Notes: generated by a model from the sequence alone, not told the origin. A DNA stretch of 64,000 nt from Arachis hypogaea (GCF_003086295.3 NC_092054.1:59497546-59561545), one strand, 5' to 3'. Shown: positions 22,540 to 34,610, counted from the stretch's first letter. Made by a program: numbers and translations.

Positions 22540-22563
22540 AAGCGCTTGCTGGGAGGCAACCCA
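22540..22563 (+). other. Conserved post-pol motif (L1)
   Basis: AAGCGCTT, a two-base spacer, then GGGAGGCAACCCA, which can fold as a small hairpin. A related motif follows the pol stop codon in element A (52894-52917), and another occurs in element B (48303-48326, minus). Its position only about 190 bp from the L1 primer site marks where gag-pol was deleted. Confidence 0.7.
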
Positions 22564-22798
22564 GCCATTATAAAAAAAATTAGATGTTTATAACAATTAT
22601 ATAAGTCCATTTAATTTTTTTGTTCGTGTTTATTAATGCTTTTCAGTGAACAAGTCAAGGATATGAAGGTTCAGAACATAAAGCAGAGGAATCACAGAAA
22701 AAAAGGCTCACAGGCATTAAAACACCAGTAAAGAGAAAATTTGGGCGTTAAACGCTAGAATGGCTACCATTCTGGGTATTTAATGCCAGTAAAGGTAT

Positions 22799-24337
22799 TG
22801 GTGCACGAATTGTGAATCACACTTTTCACAACTAGTACCACTAACAAGTGCACTGGGTCGTCCAAGTAATACCTTACGTGAGTAAGGGTCGAATCCCACG
22901 GAGATTGTTGGTTTGAAGCAAGCTATGGTTATCTTATTATTCTTAGTCAGGATGCCAACAACAGTGTTTTTCAACTTCAATTGTAAAGAGTCAAAGGGCA
23001 TAAATATAAATACTTATTGTGCAATGATGGAGAATATGTTGGGGTTTTGGAGATGCTTTGTCTTCTTTATTTCAGTTTTTCTCTTGTACTCCTCTTCACA
23101 CACGCAAGGCTCCTTCCATGGCAAGCTGTATGTAAGGTGTCACCGTTGTCAATGGCTACTTCCCGTCATCTCAGTGAAAATGGTCCAAATGCTCTGTCAC
23201 TGCACGGCTAATCATCTGTTGGTTCTCGATCATGTCGGAATAGAATCCCTTGATTCTTTTGCGTCTGTCACTACGCCCAACAATCGCGAATTTGAAGCTC
23301 GTCACAGCCATTCAATCCTGGAATCCTACTCGGAATACCACAGACAAGGTTTAGACTTTCCGGATTCTCATGAATGCCGCCATCAATTCTAGCTTATACC
23401 ACGAAGATTCTGATTAAGAAATCTAAGAGATACTCATTCAATCTGATGTAGAATGGAGGTGGTTGTCAGGCACATGTTCATGGATTGAGGAAGGTGATGA
23501 GTGTCACGGATCATCACCTTCTTCATAGTGAAGCGCGAATGAACATCTTAGATAGGAACAAGCGTGTTTGAATGGAAAACAGAGATAATTGCATTAATTC
23601 ATCAAGACGCTGCAGAGCTCCTCACCCCCAACAATGGAGTTTAAAGACTCATGCCGTCAAAGAGTACAAAGTTCAGATCTAAAAATGTCATGAGGTACCA
23701 AATAAATCTCTAAAAGTTGTTTAAATACTAAACTAGTAACCTAGGTTTACAGAAAATGAGTAAACTATGATAGATAGTGCAGAAATCCACTTCTGGGGCC
23801 CACTTGGTGTGTGATGGGGCTGAGACTTAAGCTTCTCACGTGCCTGGGCTATTTTGGGCGTTCAACGCCAGGTTGTAACCTGTTTCTGGCGTTGAACTCC
23901 AACTTGTAACTTGTTTCTGGCGCTGGACGCCAGACTGCAACATGGAACTGGCGTTGAACGCCAGTTTACATCATCTATCCTTGAGCAAAGTATGGACTAT
24001 AATATATTGCTGGAAAGCCCTGGATGTCTACTTTCCAACGCAATTGAGAGAGCACCATTTGAAGTTTGGTAGCTCCAGAAAATCTACTTTAAGTGCAGGA
24101 AGGTCAGAATCCAACAGCATCAGCAGTCCTTTTTCAGCCTGAATCAGATTTTTGCTCAGCTCCCTCAATTTCAGCCAGAAAATACCTGAAATCACAGAAA
24201 AATACACAAACTCATAGTAAAGTCCAGAAATGTGATTTTTAATTAAAAACTAATAAAAATATACTAAAAACCAACTAAATCATACTAAAAACTAAGTAAA
24301 AACAATGCCAAAAAGCGTATAAATTATCCGCTCATCA
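22799..24337 (-). mobile_element. Solo LTR in L1 interior
   Basis: 1,539 bp starting TGGTGCACGAATTGTG and ending CCGCTCATCA, flanked by the 5 bp duplication GGTAT (22794-22798, 24338-24342). Its reverse complement begins TGATGAGCGG, so it is an LTR of the same superfamily as L1 and C, close to C in length (1,535 bp). No internal region remains, so it is a product of LTR-LTR recombination. It contains palindromes such as CTGGCGTTGAACGCCAG (about 23857-23965). Confidence 0.93.
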
Positions 24338-24347
24338 GGTATCATTT

Positions 24348-24470
24348 TGGGCGTTCAGAAAAACACCCAGTAAAGAAGGATTTCTGGCGTTTAACGCCCA
24401 AAATGGCCACCAGATGGGCGTTAAACGCCCAGAAATAGCCATTCTGGCGTTTAACGCCAGAACAGCAGAG
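24348..24470. repeat. L1 internal palindrome cluster
   Basis: Several units of TTCTGGCGTTTAACGCC and GGGCGTTAAACGCCC, with an outlying part at 22741-22790 split off by the solo LTR. The same palindrome type occurs in the L1 LTRs. Confidence 0.88.
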
Positions 24471-25046
24471 GGGGAGGTAATTTCGTTTCCAATTCAAATT
24501 TTTTCAAATTTTCATGTTTTAATTCATAATTTTCTGCATAAAAATGTTACAAATATTCATCTTTCAATTTCCAATCCCAAAAATTCATAATCTTATAAAT
24601 TCTTCTCAATTCTTTTTCAAAAGTCATTCATATCTTTTATCAATCATATCTTTCAAATCATATCTTTTTCAATCATATCTCCAGTTTCTTTTCAAATCTT
24701 TTTAACTCATTCATATTATCTTTTATTTCTTAGATGCATAAACAAAAATTCAGATCTAACTTCCTTATATCTTTTTCATATCTCCTAAATTTTGAAAACA
24801 ATCTTCTCTTTTTCATATCATGTTTATCTTTTATCAATCATATCTTTCAAATCATATCTTTTTCTAAAATTTCGAACCCATTCCCTCCCTCCCCTTTATT
24901 TATACATTCGGCCATCCCCTTTCCTCCATCATTCGAATCCTTCTCTCCATCTATTCATCTTCTTTCTTTTTATTTTGCTTGAGGGTAGGCAAATCACTAA
25001 GTTTGGTGTGATTTCCGTGATCCCTGAGTTAAAACAAACTAATCTC
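24471..25046. other. L1 leader before the retained ORF
   Basis: T- and TC-rich untranslated sequence. It contains one copy of the recurring AAGTTTGGTGT motif (24999-25009), 38 bp before the ATG. No gene is seen. Confidence 0.6.
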
Positions 25047-26184
25047 ATGGCACCCAAAGGAAGATAAACCGCTTCAAGAGAGAAGAAAGAAAGCAATCCA
25101 AAACCACGTTGGATGCATGAGAACTTCTGCACCAAAGAATATGCAGACCATTATTTCAAAATTGTGTACAGAAGATCAGTGATCCCGAAAGTTAGGTTCA
25201 ATCTGAAAGAAGATGAATACCCGGAGATCCAAGAGCAAATTCAAAACAGGGGCTGGGAAGTCCTGGCTAATCCTGAGATACATGTTGGAAGAAATATGGT
25301 CCAAGAATTTTATGTAAATCTGTTGATGACAGAAAAGCAAATATTAGAGGGAACTGCTTTCTACTCCTTTTGGACTATGGTCAGAGGGAAGATTATTTAC
25401 TTCTATTTTGACAAAGTGAGAGAAGTTCTCAAACTTCCTCAACTACAAGATGATCCAGAGTCCTTTAATAGGAGAATGGCCAAGGATAAAAGGCTAGCTC
25501 AAGTTCTAGAGGACATATGCCTCCCTGGAACCAAGTGGATTACTAATTCAAAAGGTGTCCCAAACCAACTAAAGAGAGGTTATCTCAAACTAGTTGCTAG
25601 AGTTTGGCTGGATTTCATTGGGCGTTCTATACTCCCAACCAGCAACCGATCTGAAGTCACTGTCAAGAGGGAAGTGATGATTCACTGTATTATGCTGGGG
25701 AAGGAGGTAGAGATTCATCAGCTGATCCCTGTTGAAATTTACATGTTTGCAAACAAGGAATCCACTGAGGCCAAATTGGCCTACCCAAGCTTGATTAGTC
25801 TGTTATGCAAAGAGACGGGGGTACAGATGGGTGTGGATGAATATATCACAGTTGAACGCCCAATCACCAAAAAAGTGATGGATGGACCTCAAATTCAAGA
25901 TAACCTCATCAAGAGGGGAGGGGGAGGCGCATGAGCTCCTCCCAGAAATTCCTCAATTTGACTATTGGGCCCACTTAGAAGTATCTGTCACCAAGATGCA
26001 AGAAGCTGTGAATCAACTCAAAGAAGAGCAGCAGAATCAAAACAGCATGCTTTGCAAAATACTTATAGAACAAGAGAAACAAGGGCGTAAAATACAGGAG
26101 CTAAAACGTCAGAAGCTGTCCCTTGAAGAGTTGGACGTCCCACAGATTGAAGGAGCACCTACCCCTCAAAATCAAGGTTGTTGA
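25047..26184 (+). pseudogene. 'Putative plant transposon protein' ORF of L1
   Basis: The likely start is ATG 25047, because the frame continues after an in-frame TAA (25065) through 25934. A G-run frameshift near 25918 then shifts to the ORF ending 26184. The family signature is visible: QNRGWEVL near 25240, NPEIHVG and QEFYVN near 25305. It resembles the ORFs of elements B and A. The C-terminal part (25970-26130) is Gln/Glu/Lys-rich with coiled-coil character. The family's role is unknown; databases name it only as putative plant transposon protein. In these elements it sits downstream of where pol would be. Confidence 0.8.
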
Positions 26185-27368
26185 GTCCTTACTCTGTGAT
26201 AACTTTTATTATTAGAAACCTATTTTAAGAGTTATATAAGCATTAGTATTAGAGTCATTTATTTTTATGTCTTTAATTTCCTTTCTTTTAATATTATTTG
26301 TCTGCTTTTATGTTTATTTTATGTCTTATTTTTATTCCATGATCAATAAAGTTTAGAGTCTATGTCTTAAAGCTATGAATGATTCCATGAATTCCTCACC
26401 TTTCTTAAATAAAAATTGTTTTTAACTGCAAAAGAACAAGAAGTGCATAATTTCGAATTCTATCTTGAAAATGGTTTAATTATTTTGATGTGGTGGCAAT
26501 ACTTTTTGTTTTATGAATGAATGCTTGAACAGTGCATATTTTTTATAGTGGAGTTTATGAATGTTAAAATTGTTGGCTCTTAAAAGAATAATGAAAAAGG
26601 AGAAATGTCATTGATAATCTAAAAAAATCATAAAATTGATTCTTGAAGCAAGAAAAAGTAGTAAAAAAAACAAAGCTTGCGAAAAAAAGAGTGAAAAAAA
26701 GGCAAAAAAAATGAAAATAAAAAAAAGGGAAAAAGCAAGCAGAAAAAGCCAATAACCCTTTAAACTAAAAGGCAAAGAAAAAAAAAAGAGATCCAAAACT
26801 TTGAGTATTAATGGATAGGAGGGCCCAAAGGAATAGAATCCTGGCCTAAGTGGCTAAACCAAGCTGTCCCTAACCATGTGCTTGTGGCGTGAAGGTGTCA
26901 AGTGAAAAGCTTGAGACTAAGCGGTTAAAGTCGTGGTCCAAATCAAAAAGAGTGTGCTTAAGAGCTCTGGACACCTCTAACTAGGGGACTCTAGCAAAGC
27001 TGAGTCACAATCTGAAAAGGTTCACCTAGTTATGTGTCTGTGGCATTTATGTATCTGGTGGTAATACTGGAAATAAAATGCTTAGGGTCACGGCCAAGAC
27101 TCATAAAGTAGCTGTGTTCAAGAATCAACATACTGAACTAGGAAAATCAATAACACTATCTGAGTTTTGAGTTCCTATGGATGCCAATCATTCTGAACTT
27201 CAAAGGATAAAGTGAGATGCCAAAATTGTTCAGAAGCAAAAAGTTACTACTCCCGCTCATCTAATTGAAACTAATTTTCATTGATAAGTTTGGAATTTAT
27301 TTTCTCTTCTTTTTATCTTATTTTATTTTAGTTGCTTGAGGACAAGCAACAATTTAAGTTTGGTGTTG
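26185..27368 (+). other. L1 3' internal region
   Basis: Untranslated sequence with an A-rich tract (about 26590-26790). It ends with GAGGACAAGCAACAATTTAA and AAGTTTGGTGT (27356-27366) right before the 3' LTR. This is where the polypurine tract should lie, but the final bases are not purine-only. Confidence 0.7.
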
Positions 27369-28977
27369 TGATGAGCGGATAATTTATACCCTTTTTGGCA
27401 TTGTTTTTACATAGTTTTTAATATATTTTAGTTACTTTTTATTATATTTTTATTAGTTTGTATTCAAAAATCACATTTCTAGACTTTACTATGAGTTTGT
27501 GTATTTTTCTGTGATTTCAGGTATTTTCTGGCTGAAATTGAGGGACCTGAGCAAAAATCTGATTCAGAGGCTGAAAAAGGACTACAGATGTTGTTGGATT
27601 CTGACCCTCCAGCACTCGAAGTGGATTTTCTAAAGTTACACAAGCCCAATTGGCACGCTCTCAATTGCGTTGGAAAGTAGACATCTTGGGATTTCTAGCA
27701 ATATATAATAGTCCATACTTTGCCCGAGATTTAATGGCTCAAACTGGCGTTGAAAGCCAACCAAAAACTCTCTGGCGTAAAATGCCAGAACTGGCATAAT
27801 TCTTGGCGTTAAACGCCCATTTGGCACCCAGGGTGGCGTTTAACTCCAACTTGAGGCATATGCACGTGAAATCTTGAGAGCTCAGCCCAAAAACTCCCCA
27901 AGTGGATCTCGAAAGTGGATTTCTGCACTGTCTGCACTTAGTTACTCATTTTCTGTAAACCTAAGTTACTAGTTTAGTATAAAAACTACTTTTAGAGATT
28001 CAGTTTACAACTCATGACATTTTACACTTCTTATTGTATCTTCTACGGCATGAGTCTCTAAACCTCATAGGTGGGGGTGAGGAGCTATGCTGTGTTTCAA
28101 TAGATTAATACAATTACTACTGTTTTCTATTCAATTACGCTTGATTCTATTCTAGAAACTCACTCGTACTTCAATATAGAGAATCTGATGATCCGTGACA
28201 CTCATCATTATTCTCAACACTATGAACGCGTGCCTGACAACCACTCCCATTTTATCTGAGCTCAACGTAGTCATTGGGCGACAGCTTGAGTGCGTATCTC
28301 TTGGGGATCTGATTCATGGATCGAGTCCGTGAGATCAGAACCTTCGTGGTAGAGGCTAGAACCAATTGGTAGCATTCTTGGGATCCGGAAAGTCTAAACC
28401 TTGTCTGTGGTATTCCGAGTAGGATCGGAGAGGGGATGACTGTGACGAGCTTCAAACTCGCGAATGTTGGGCGCAGTGACAGTGTGCAAAAGGATAGAGA
28501 GATCCTATTTCGACGCTAGTGAGAACCGACAGATGATTAGCCGTGCGGTAGCTGTACCTGGTATTTTTTTTCCGAGACGAGACATCCGACAGTTGATTAG
28601 CTGTGCAGAAATCGTACCTGGTATTTTTCATCCGAGAGGATCATACAGCCTGCCATTGAAGGAAGCCATGCGTGTTTGGAGAAGAAGACAGTAGGAAAGC
28701 AGAGATTCAGGTGACAGAGCATCTCCGGAACCTCAACCTGTTCCTCATTACTGAATCACAAGTACCATTTATTTCATGTTATTTACTTTTCATAAACAAA
28801 ATCAATTTAATCATTAATCTCCTGACTAAGATTTACAAGATAACCATAGCTTGTTTCAAGCTGACAATATCCGTGGGATCGACCCTTACTCACGTAAGGT
28901 ATTACTTGGACGACCCAGTGCACTTGTTGGTTAGTTGTGCGAAGTTGTGAAAAGTATGATCACAATTTCGTGCACCA
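27369..28977 (+). repeat. L1 3' LTR
   Basis: 1,609 bp, uninterrupted, TGATGAGCGG to GTGCACCA. It aligns with the split 5' LTR and reads directly through the CAC1 insertion point (about 27990). It contains a TATAAAAA box (27978-27985) and GGCGTT/AACGCC palindromes (27773-27846). Confidence 0.95.
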
Positions 28978-28982
28978 ATGCC

Positions 28983-29545
28983 TTTGGCACTCTGGCATAA
29001 AAAGAAATGGTTTTAAGGGTTTCTTTTGCTTTTTGATATCACCTCAGTTGGTAAAATTTATTTCAAAAGTGATTACATGTTTTGTATTTATTGCATAAAT
29101 AGGATTTTTAAATTTCTAATTGTTTACCATAGATTACTACCCTCGTTCATATAGGCCGGTCTAGTAAAAAGTTTAAATCTATTAATTTTTCTAATTATTT
29201 ATGATTTAGAACAAAAGATAACTTTGAAAATTAGCTGATATTAGCTAAAAAATAGGTTTCTAATTAAACTCTTAATTAATATATAACTTTTAAAAAATAT
29301 AATTTTATATCTTAAAATTTTAAACTACTTTATTTTTCAATAATATTGATCAATTTTTTTCAGGTAATTTTTTAAATTAAAATGTAAGTTTTACATTGCC
29401 AATGTATTATTTTATAATTTTTTTACATAAATATAAATATTTTTTAGTTAAATATAGTCTTTATTTGAATAAATATAAATATTTTTAAATTAAATTTAAC
29501 ATATATCATAAATGTTAGCTAGTATAAAATTAACAAATTCTCTCT
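28983..29545 (+). repeat. Duplicated host segment, copy 1 part c
   Basis: Resumes the host segment after L1 and matches about 30983-31550 (for example ATTATTTATGATTTAGAA). The match fades near 29545. Confidence 0.8.
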
Positions 29546-29654
29546 CTCAGTCTTCATTTTTATCTTTCTCTTTCTTTTCTTTCATTGTCTATTTTTTTTT
29601 ATCTTTTTGTAATACAAAAAATAAAATTAACAAATTAATATAATTCAAATAAAA

Positions 29655-29689
<35 letters not shown>

Positions 29690-30114
29690 CATATTTTTTA
29701 AGTTTTTTTATTTAGTTTTAAATTTTTACTGCTTATTTTTTTAATCTATATTTTCATTTTTCTTCTTTTAAATATTTATTAAATATAATTTGGAGAGAAT
29801 ACTAATGTTATGATTAAAAGTTAAAATCAAGATTTAATTGTTTAAAAAAATTAATTTTGAATTAATTTTATAACTATCAATATAATTTTTTATACTAATA
29901 TCTAATTATATTTTTATATACATAGAGAGAAAAAAATATTATTTTAAAATAGCACGCATAAAAATGAATTATCTAATCAAAACTATACAAGTTATATCGT
30001 TTTAAATTTTAGATAACGAATATTAAAATTAATTATTCGTAATAAATTAAACTCTTTCACATAAAAATAATAACTAAAAATCTTATTATTTAATTTTTTC
30101 ATCTACGGAGATCC
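29546..30114. other. AT-rich spacer between host-segment copies
   Basis: AT-rich sequence with an (ATT)n tract at about 29657-29684. No gene is seen. Confidence 0.65.
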
Positions 30115-31560
30115 TAGTCTTCTTAGTCGATTGGGACTTTTGTCCTCTACGATCTTTTTGTAAAAGTAGTTTGATTTTATAAATCTTTTGTGTTATAATT
30201 TATAATGTCAAAATAAAATCGACGTAATTTTTAAATATTTATTTTCCCATAATGTAATTACAGGTAAAAATACTAGTAATTATATATTTTATATACCTTC
30301 TTTATATTTTAATATTTAATAAAAATATTCCTGTTATGAAAAAGAAAAATCGTGTATGACTTTTAAAAATTATTTAATTTTAGTTATATTATTTTGGTTA
30401 ATTTTAAAGAGTAATGTATTTATTTGTTTACATAATAAATATCTACTTTTTTAATAGTATTAAATTATATTTAGAAAATCATATACAATATTAACTTTTT
30501 AGAAAATCACCTTAAAATTTTTGCATTGTTTTTTTTTGTTTAAATCCAACATCGTTGATGAACAAATTTTTTTTCAGCATTCATCTTTTGAAGAAAAACA
30601 AAAATTTTTGCAAGAACAACACCAAAGACCTGATTGACTGCCCATTTTAAACGAAACGAACATTTAAAAATTTGCCCAACACACCATGCATATTTATGTT
30701 TGTTTCCCAAAATTAGTGACAAATTTAAAATTACATATTTACTAGTTTGAACAAATCAAAAGTCATAATTAACACGTGAATCTGACACACTGATACACGT
30801 GTCACGCACTCTGCCTGTCAACATCACATAAAGTATGAGACGTCCTACATGCCTCATTTGGATGCGCGCATGTTAAAACTTATCATCTCTCTTTCTCTCG
30901 TTGAATATACAATGGCTTTCATTTCCATTTTCACGGTAAGTTTTAAAAAGTGACAGTTTAAAAGAGGCTTTCCTGGCGCCTCTAGCACTCTATGTAAAAA
31001 GAAACGATTTTAAGGGTTGTTTTTTACTTTTCGGTATCACCTCGATTGGTAAGATTTATTTCAAAAGTGACTACATGCTCTGTATTTATTGCAAAAATAG
31101 GTTTTCTACATTTTTAATTGTTTACCATGGATTGGTGCCCTCATTCATATAGGTCGGCCCAATGAAAAGTCCACATCTATTAATTTTTATAATTATTTAT
31201 GATTTAGAATAAAAATTAACTTTAAAAATTAGATGATATTAGATAAAAAATAATTTTCTAGTTAAACTCTTACTTAATATTTAACTTTTAAAAAATATAA
31301 TTTTATATCTTAAAATTTTAAACTACTTTATTTTTCAATAATATTTATTAATTTTTTAATTAATTTTTTTAAATTAAAATGTAAGTTTCACATTGCCAGT
31401 ATATTGTTTCATAAATTTTTTTTACATAAATATAAATATTTTTTAATTAAATATATATTCTTTAATTAAATATAGTCTTTATTTAAATAAATATAAATAT
31501 TTTTAAATTAATTTTAACATATATGATAAATGTTAGCTAATATAATCTTCCTAAAAATTA
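30115..31560 (+). repeat. Duplicated host segment, copy 2 (uninterrupted)
   Basis: An intact paralogue of copy 1. It has the empty MULE site TCATTTGGA (30854-30862) and the sequence aligned with the L1 insertion point (about 30975-30982). It includes ACACGTGTCACGC (about 30792) and a short ATG stretch, MAFISIFT (30912-30935), directly followed by a GTAAGT donor. In copy 1 the equivalent ATG is lost. It may be an ancient promoter and first exon. Confidence 0.85.
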
Positions 31561-31730
31561 TTCAAAGAAGTGGACAATTACTAGTTACATTTCCTATAAT
31601 AATTAACTTGCCTTTGACATCACTAATGCATTTTGGACCGCATGTAAGACAAGAAATTAATTGACTTGTTTGTTGTCTACAATAAGATTAGTATCTCTTA
31701 TATTAATATTAGTTGTATGTATTATATATT

Positions 31731-32337
31731 ACTAATTTTACAATTAAGATATGTCACATGTTACTTTTTCATTGTAATTGAAATTAAATCTTTTCTTTTA
31801 AAATTAAAGAGTTCTACTCTCCTCCCTACTAATTTTACAACCAAAATATGCTACATGTCATTCTCTTATTGCAATTAAAATAAAATTTTTTCCTCCAAAA
31901 TTAAAGAATTCTTCCCTATTTTCTACTAATTTTACAATCAAAATGTGCCACATGTCACTCCCTCATTGCAATTAAAATAAAATCTTTTCCTCCAAAATTA
32001 AAGAGTTCTTCTCTACTTTCTACTAATTTTACAATAAATATGTGCCACATGTCATTTTCTCATTACAATTGAAATCAAATCTTTTCCTCCAAAATTAATA
32101 AACTCCCTTCCTAAATTCTATCATCTACCTCTCTCCATTTTTTCTATTTCTCTCCACCCTTCTCACTCTATATATAATTTATTATATATTTATGTATTAT
32201 TATCTAATTTAATAATCAAATATGTCACGTGACATTCTCTTATTAAAATTGAGAAGAAATATTTTCCTCCCAAATTAATAAACTCCCTTCCTAAATTCTC
32301 TTATTTATCTTTTTCTCTTTTTCTATTTCTCTCTACC
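31731..32337 (+). repeat. Degenerate ~100 bp minisatellite
   Basis: About five units start with CTAATTTTACAA or a close variant (near 31731, 31837, 31926, 32024 and 32197). Each contains a TGTGCCACATGTCA-like core and a TCCTCCAAAATTAA block. The last units are more diverged. No coding sequence. Confidence 0.82.
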
Positions 32338-32385
32338 CACTACAAGAAAAACACCCATTCAGCCACACTTTTTTTAAGCTACATT

Positions 32386-32640
32386 TGAAAAGCATAGCCT
32401 ATTCATAGAATAGTCTATTCATAGAATAGGCTACGCTTTTCTCCGTGTTTCCCTTTTATAAGAGAATAGGAAACACAATTGTGGCATCATTTAAAAAGTG
32501 TAGCCTTAGATACAATAGAAATCACTTATAAACCGTAGCCTTATGCTGATATCTATGGATACACTTTTCATACCAAAGGAAGAGCTTTTAAAGAGTAACA
32601 TATTTGTTATATTTTGAGTGCACTTTAAAAGCGTAGCCTA
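32386..32640. repeat. CAC2 5' subterminal repeats
   Basis: Variants of AAAAGCGTAGCCT in both orientations (near 32386, 32430, 32495 and 32627). They match the units near 37327 and 37358 at the other end. Confidence 0.85.
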
Positions 32641-33062
32641 ATGTATCTAGGCCAAATGCACCCAAACACTTAGTAATTTTTCTTTTCCTTATCACCAAAT
32701 CACACTCACCTTCGAACACCCTCACTTTCGCCATCTGATCAGGAAAAGTTTTGCCCCTCACCTTCGTAAATCACCTTCGAATTAATTGTTCAAAACCCTA
32801 ACCCTAACACACCCACACACTCACACTTATTCTCACCATCACTCACCACCGCCACTACGCCCCCTTTCACACACACACACACACCCAGATCCGAGAGAAA
32901 GAGTGAACCAGAGGGAGGAGAGGAGGGAGACGGAGATGAGAGAGCGCGATCGAGAGAATAGAGAGTGAGAGGGGGTCACTGCCGCAACGTCGCTGCAGCC
33001 GCCGCCATTGCCGTCGCGGAGCAGGGAGCCCGGAGGGGAGAGAGAGACAATTTGCAGACGAG

Positions 33063-33185
33063 ATGGAGAGAGAGGATGAAGATGCAACGCAAGAGAGGAG
33101 GCTGTTCCGCCATGCACTGTCATCGCTCCTGGGGTCGATTGAAGCCGCCGCCGCAGCTAGGGCTTGCCGTGCTCCTGTTCGTACT
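33063..33185 (+). pseudogene. CAC2 first-exon-like ORF
   Basis: An ATG ORF starting MEREDEDATQERRLFRHAL, Ala/Arg-rich afterwards. It follows a CT-rich leader with CACA repeats, and a GT-containing junction sits near 33176. It looks like a real 5' exon, perhaps captured from another gene with its promoter. I do not recognise the protein. It is the most 5' coding-like stretch and could start transcripts through the captured exons. Confidence 0.4.
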
Positions 33186-33515
33186 CCTAACCTCTATCTC
33201 TCTCTCTTATTCTTCAACTTTCATTTCATTCTCATTTCAATTTCAATTTTGATGTCTCTGCAGGCAACAATATATTTTAGAAGTTGTATTGGACTGGAAG
33301 AGAGGGAAGGGGAGCGTTTGAACTTTCAATTTCATTAATTTTTGTTGAATTTCTGTGCCTGTGGGTGAATACTGGATTGTGAAGGATGGTTAGGATTGTG
33401 AATGCAGAAGTTTAGACCTCTTCATATATGGTATCCCTTCTTTTTTTAATTCCCACAAGAGCTTAGGATTGGTTAAACAGAGCAAATTGAAACTTTGAAT
33501 GTTCCCCTCATGCAG

Positions 33516-33750
33516 GGAACAATGTTGATCGATTCCTGAATTGGAGCACTAGGTTCCAAATTGTTCTAGGCGTGGCAAGGGAATTACAGTACTTTCATGA
33601 GGATTCACATCTAAGAATTGTTCACCGAGACATCAAAGCAAGCAACATTCTTCTTGATCATAAGTTTTATACCAAGATTGGAGACTTTGGCCTTGCCAGG
33701 TTCTTCCCTGAAGACCAAGCTTATCTTAGCACACAATTCGCTGGAACATT
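33516..33750 (+). pseudogene. Captured receptor-like kinase exon (CRK type)
   Basis: One exon bounded by TGCAG and GTAAGT encodes the middle of a Ser/Thr kinase: the catalytic loop [12 protein letters not shown], the Mg-binding DFGLARFF and the start of the activation segment (TQFAGT). The wording [11 protein letters not shown] is typical of cysteine-rich receptor-like kinases. The ATP-binding lobe, APE motif and C-lobe are absent, so it cannot be an active kinase. Intron borders are kept, so genomic DNA rather than cDNA was captured. Confidence 0.88.
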
Positions 33751-34111
33751 GTAAGTCCAATTATTAAATATTTTAAATTACTATGTATGCTAGCTGCATA
33801 TTCACCATATTACTCGTGTTATATTTCAGTTTTCTATTTATGTTTTTTTTTGTCATAAATTGAATAGCCTATAATTTTAAGTATTATAATATCACAACAC
33901 ACACCTATACTACACACAGAGTTATACACAAAATATTAAGAGTTCTCATCCACTATTGACCCTAATCAAGTCTCAAACCTGAGTACGCAACACATATCAT
34001 AGGGGAGTGGTGTGAGCTTATGAATGAATCTGGTTTGCTATGTTACCAGGTTTAGTTATTAAGTAATTGAGCTGAGCTGTAAGTTTGACAAATGAAATGG
34101 TTTCCTACCAG

Positions 34112-34610
34112 CGCCAAAAGGGCTGTTTTCGCCGGAGCCAGAACATTATCAAGGACCAAAGCTGAAAGTTTCCATCATTGGAGCTGGGCTTTCTGGCATG
34201 TCAACTACAGTGGAACTCTTGAATCAAGGACACGAGGTTCAGCTCCTTTAATCTTTAATATCACACTTCCTCCATTTCATATTTTATAAGTCATTTTGAT
34301 ACTTTGATTTATGAATATATGTGAAAAGTCAAAGCGACTTATCAGTATGGAACGAAGAAAATATTATTTTGAAATTAGATGTTATGGTGTACATGGTAAA
34401 CTTGATTTTTGAAGCAAAGGGGAGTGATTTGGTCAGTTTCTTAACACAATTATGGTGTTAAATTTATTAGGATATTCTAGCTAATGCATTTTATCTAGTA
34501 TGTTTACTTCTAATTGCTCTCGATTAGGTGGATATATATGAGTCGAGGACTTTTATTGGTGGGAAAGTTGGTTCTGTTGTTGATAAGAAAGGAAACCAAA
34601 TTGAAATGGG
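34112..34610 (+). pseudogene. Captured zeta-carotene desaturase fragment
   Basis: Two exons (34112-34236 and 34528 to about 34610) separated by a GT/AG intron. They encode [14 protein letters not shown], the FAD-binding GxGxxG region, then [16 protein letters not shown] and a segment ending IEMG. This matches the N-terminal dinucleotide-binding part of plastid zeta-carotene desaturase (ZDS, carotenoid synthesis). Plants would normally continue with a His-Val-Phe-Phe stretch, but the sequence diverges here. The remainder of the enzyme is absent. Confidence 0.85.

Larger units (their letters stand above)
15271..28977 (+). mobile_element. LTR element L1, non-autonomous Ty3/gypsy-type
   Basis: It has two LTRs of about 1.61 kb starting TGATGAGCGGATAATTTATA and ending GTGCACCA, flanked by the 5 bp duplication ATGCC (15266-15270, 28978-28982). 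The primer site (22331-22347) is a degenerate form of the tRNA-Asp-type site used by Athila-like elements. There is no gag, protease, RT or integrase: the post-pol motif lies only about 190 bp after the primer site. The remaining gene is of the 'putative plant transposon protein' type. LTR divergence is a few percent to about 7% by eye. CAC1 and a solo LTR are inserted in it. The LTR recalls the peanut FIDEL/Feral group (from memory). Confidence 0.9.

Noticed and set aside
32795..32815. Telomere-like CCCTAACCCTAA
   Set aside because: Only about two units, inside a CACTA 5' region; not a telomeric array.
32786..33123. Overlapping ORFs in the CACA- and GA-rich leader of CAC2
   Set aside because: Low-complexity His/Thr/Ser or Arg/Glu-rich frames. 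Only the ORF from 33063 has exon-like character.
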